Positions 5,329 through 5,552 of a stretch of DNA of 5,552 bases are shown one piece after another (position 1 is the first letter of the stretch; every line of letters starts with the position of its first letter). This DNA is from J134 sp964484045 (lineage in GTDB: Bacteria; Pseudomonadota; Alphaproteobacteria; Sphingomonadales; Rhodothalassiaceae), in the NCBI GenBank assembly GCA_964484045.1, contig CAZAEP010000176.1:1-5552 (forward strand), written 5' to 3'. A program made the translations under genes and the position numbers. The notes below the pieces were generated by a model, which worked only from the letters and a program-made list of their open reading frames with translations, had not been told where the DNA came from and did no database searches.

Positions 5329-5357
5329 CTTGTCTTTTGCGTCATCGCGCCTATATT
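5329..5357 (+). promoter_or_regulatory. Housekeeping-type promoter of typA
   Basis: CTTGTC (5329-5334), a 16-base spacer and CTATAT (5351-5356) closely follow the alphaproteobacterial consensus CTTGAC-N17-CTATAT. As standard hexamers: TTGTCT 5330-5335 and TATATT 5352-5357, the latter 5 of 6. The transcript would start near 5364, leaving a short leader of about 27 bases before the typA ATG. Confidence 0.65.
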
Positions 5358-5390
5358 CGCCGCCCGCGCCATATCCGAGTCGCTCGCCCG

Positions 5391-5552
5391 ATGTCCCTGC
5401 GCAATATCGCCATCATCGCCCATGTCGATCACGGCAAGACGACGCTCGTCGACCAGATGTTCCGTCAGTCCGGCGCCGTGCGCGACAATCAGCGCGTCGC
5501 CGAACGCGCCATGGATTCGAACGCGCTCGAACGCGAGCGCGGCATCACCATC
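5391..5552 (+). CDS. typA: Ribosome-associated GTPase TypA/BipA, N-terminal part (cut by window edge)
   Basis: The first 54 codons of a translational GTPase, running off the right edge. The protein begins MSLRNIAIIAHVDHGKTTL, with the P-loop AHVDHGKTT at residues 10-18. QRVAERAMDSN (34-44) distinguishes TypA/BipA from LepA and EF-G, and ERERGITI (47-54) is the switch I region with its magnesium-binding Thr53. TypA binds the ribosome and supports 50S assembly and stress adaptation, including cold. The ATG fits the family's usual N-terminus; no strong Shine-Dalgarno precedes it. It is separated by 80 bases from the membrane protein gene and has its own promoter. A full-length member has about 600 residues, so only about a tenth is visible. 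Confidence 0.95.
   Translation, partial: MSLRNIAIIAHVDHGKTTLVDQMFRQSGAVRDNQRVAERAMDSNALERERGITI

Overview
The window looks like chromosomal DNA from a GC-rich alphaproteobacterium, most likely in the Hyphomicrobiales (Rhizobiales). Three independent signs point there: a CpdR-type single-domain response regulator next to an N-formylglutamate amidohydrolase family gene, a small RNA that matches the mmgR/alpha-r8 (Rfam 'suhB') family, and a CTTG..CTATAT-type promoter in front of typA. I cannot name the genus from sequence alone.

Left part (1-1711, minus strand): an exported cytochrome P460-family c-type haem protein. Its long N-terminal half is built of Cys-Asn-Pro-Cys repeats with Lys-rich linkers, and the haem domain sits at the C-terminus. 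The gene is interrupted by a 100-N assembly gap (1122-1221) inside the repeats. The two sides are in different frames only because 100 is not a multiple of three. With the Ns removed, the flanks join in frame and reproduce another copy of the repeat found 198 bases away, so the gap is best read as a repeat-caused assembly break and not as a broken gene. Downstream are a weak hairpin terminator, a doubtful small ORF, and the start codon and ribosome binding site of a gene that continues off the left edge.

Middle part (1989-3120, minus strand): a likely two-gene operon, cpdR followed 10 bases later by a full-length A24-family prepilin peptidase. The divergently transcribed N-formylglutamate amidohydrolase family gene (3227-4129, plus strand) shares a 106-base spacer with cpdR.

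Right part: about 30 bases beyond that gene, a small RNA of about 85 nt is encoded on the minus strand. It has its own plausible promoter and a textbook intrinsic terminator. Next comes a long untranslated stretch, then a GTG-started polytopic membrane protein of unknown function (4498-5310), and finally the first 54 codons of typA/bipA behind a good housekeeping-type promoter.

The window holds housekeeping and cell-cycle genes (cpdR, typA), an RNA regulator, and one unusual secreted redox or metal protein. That protein, with its Cys-rich repeats and unresolved repeat number, is the most unusual thing here. I see no transposase, phage gene, CRISPR array, tRNA or rRNA.
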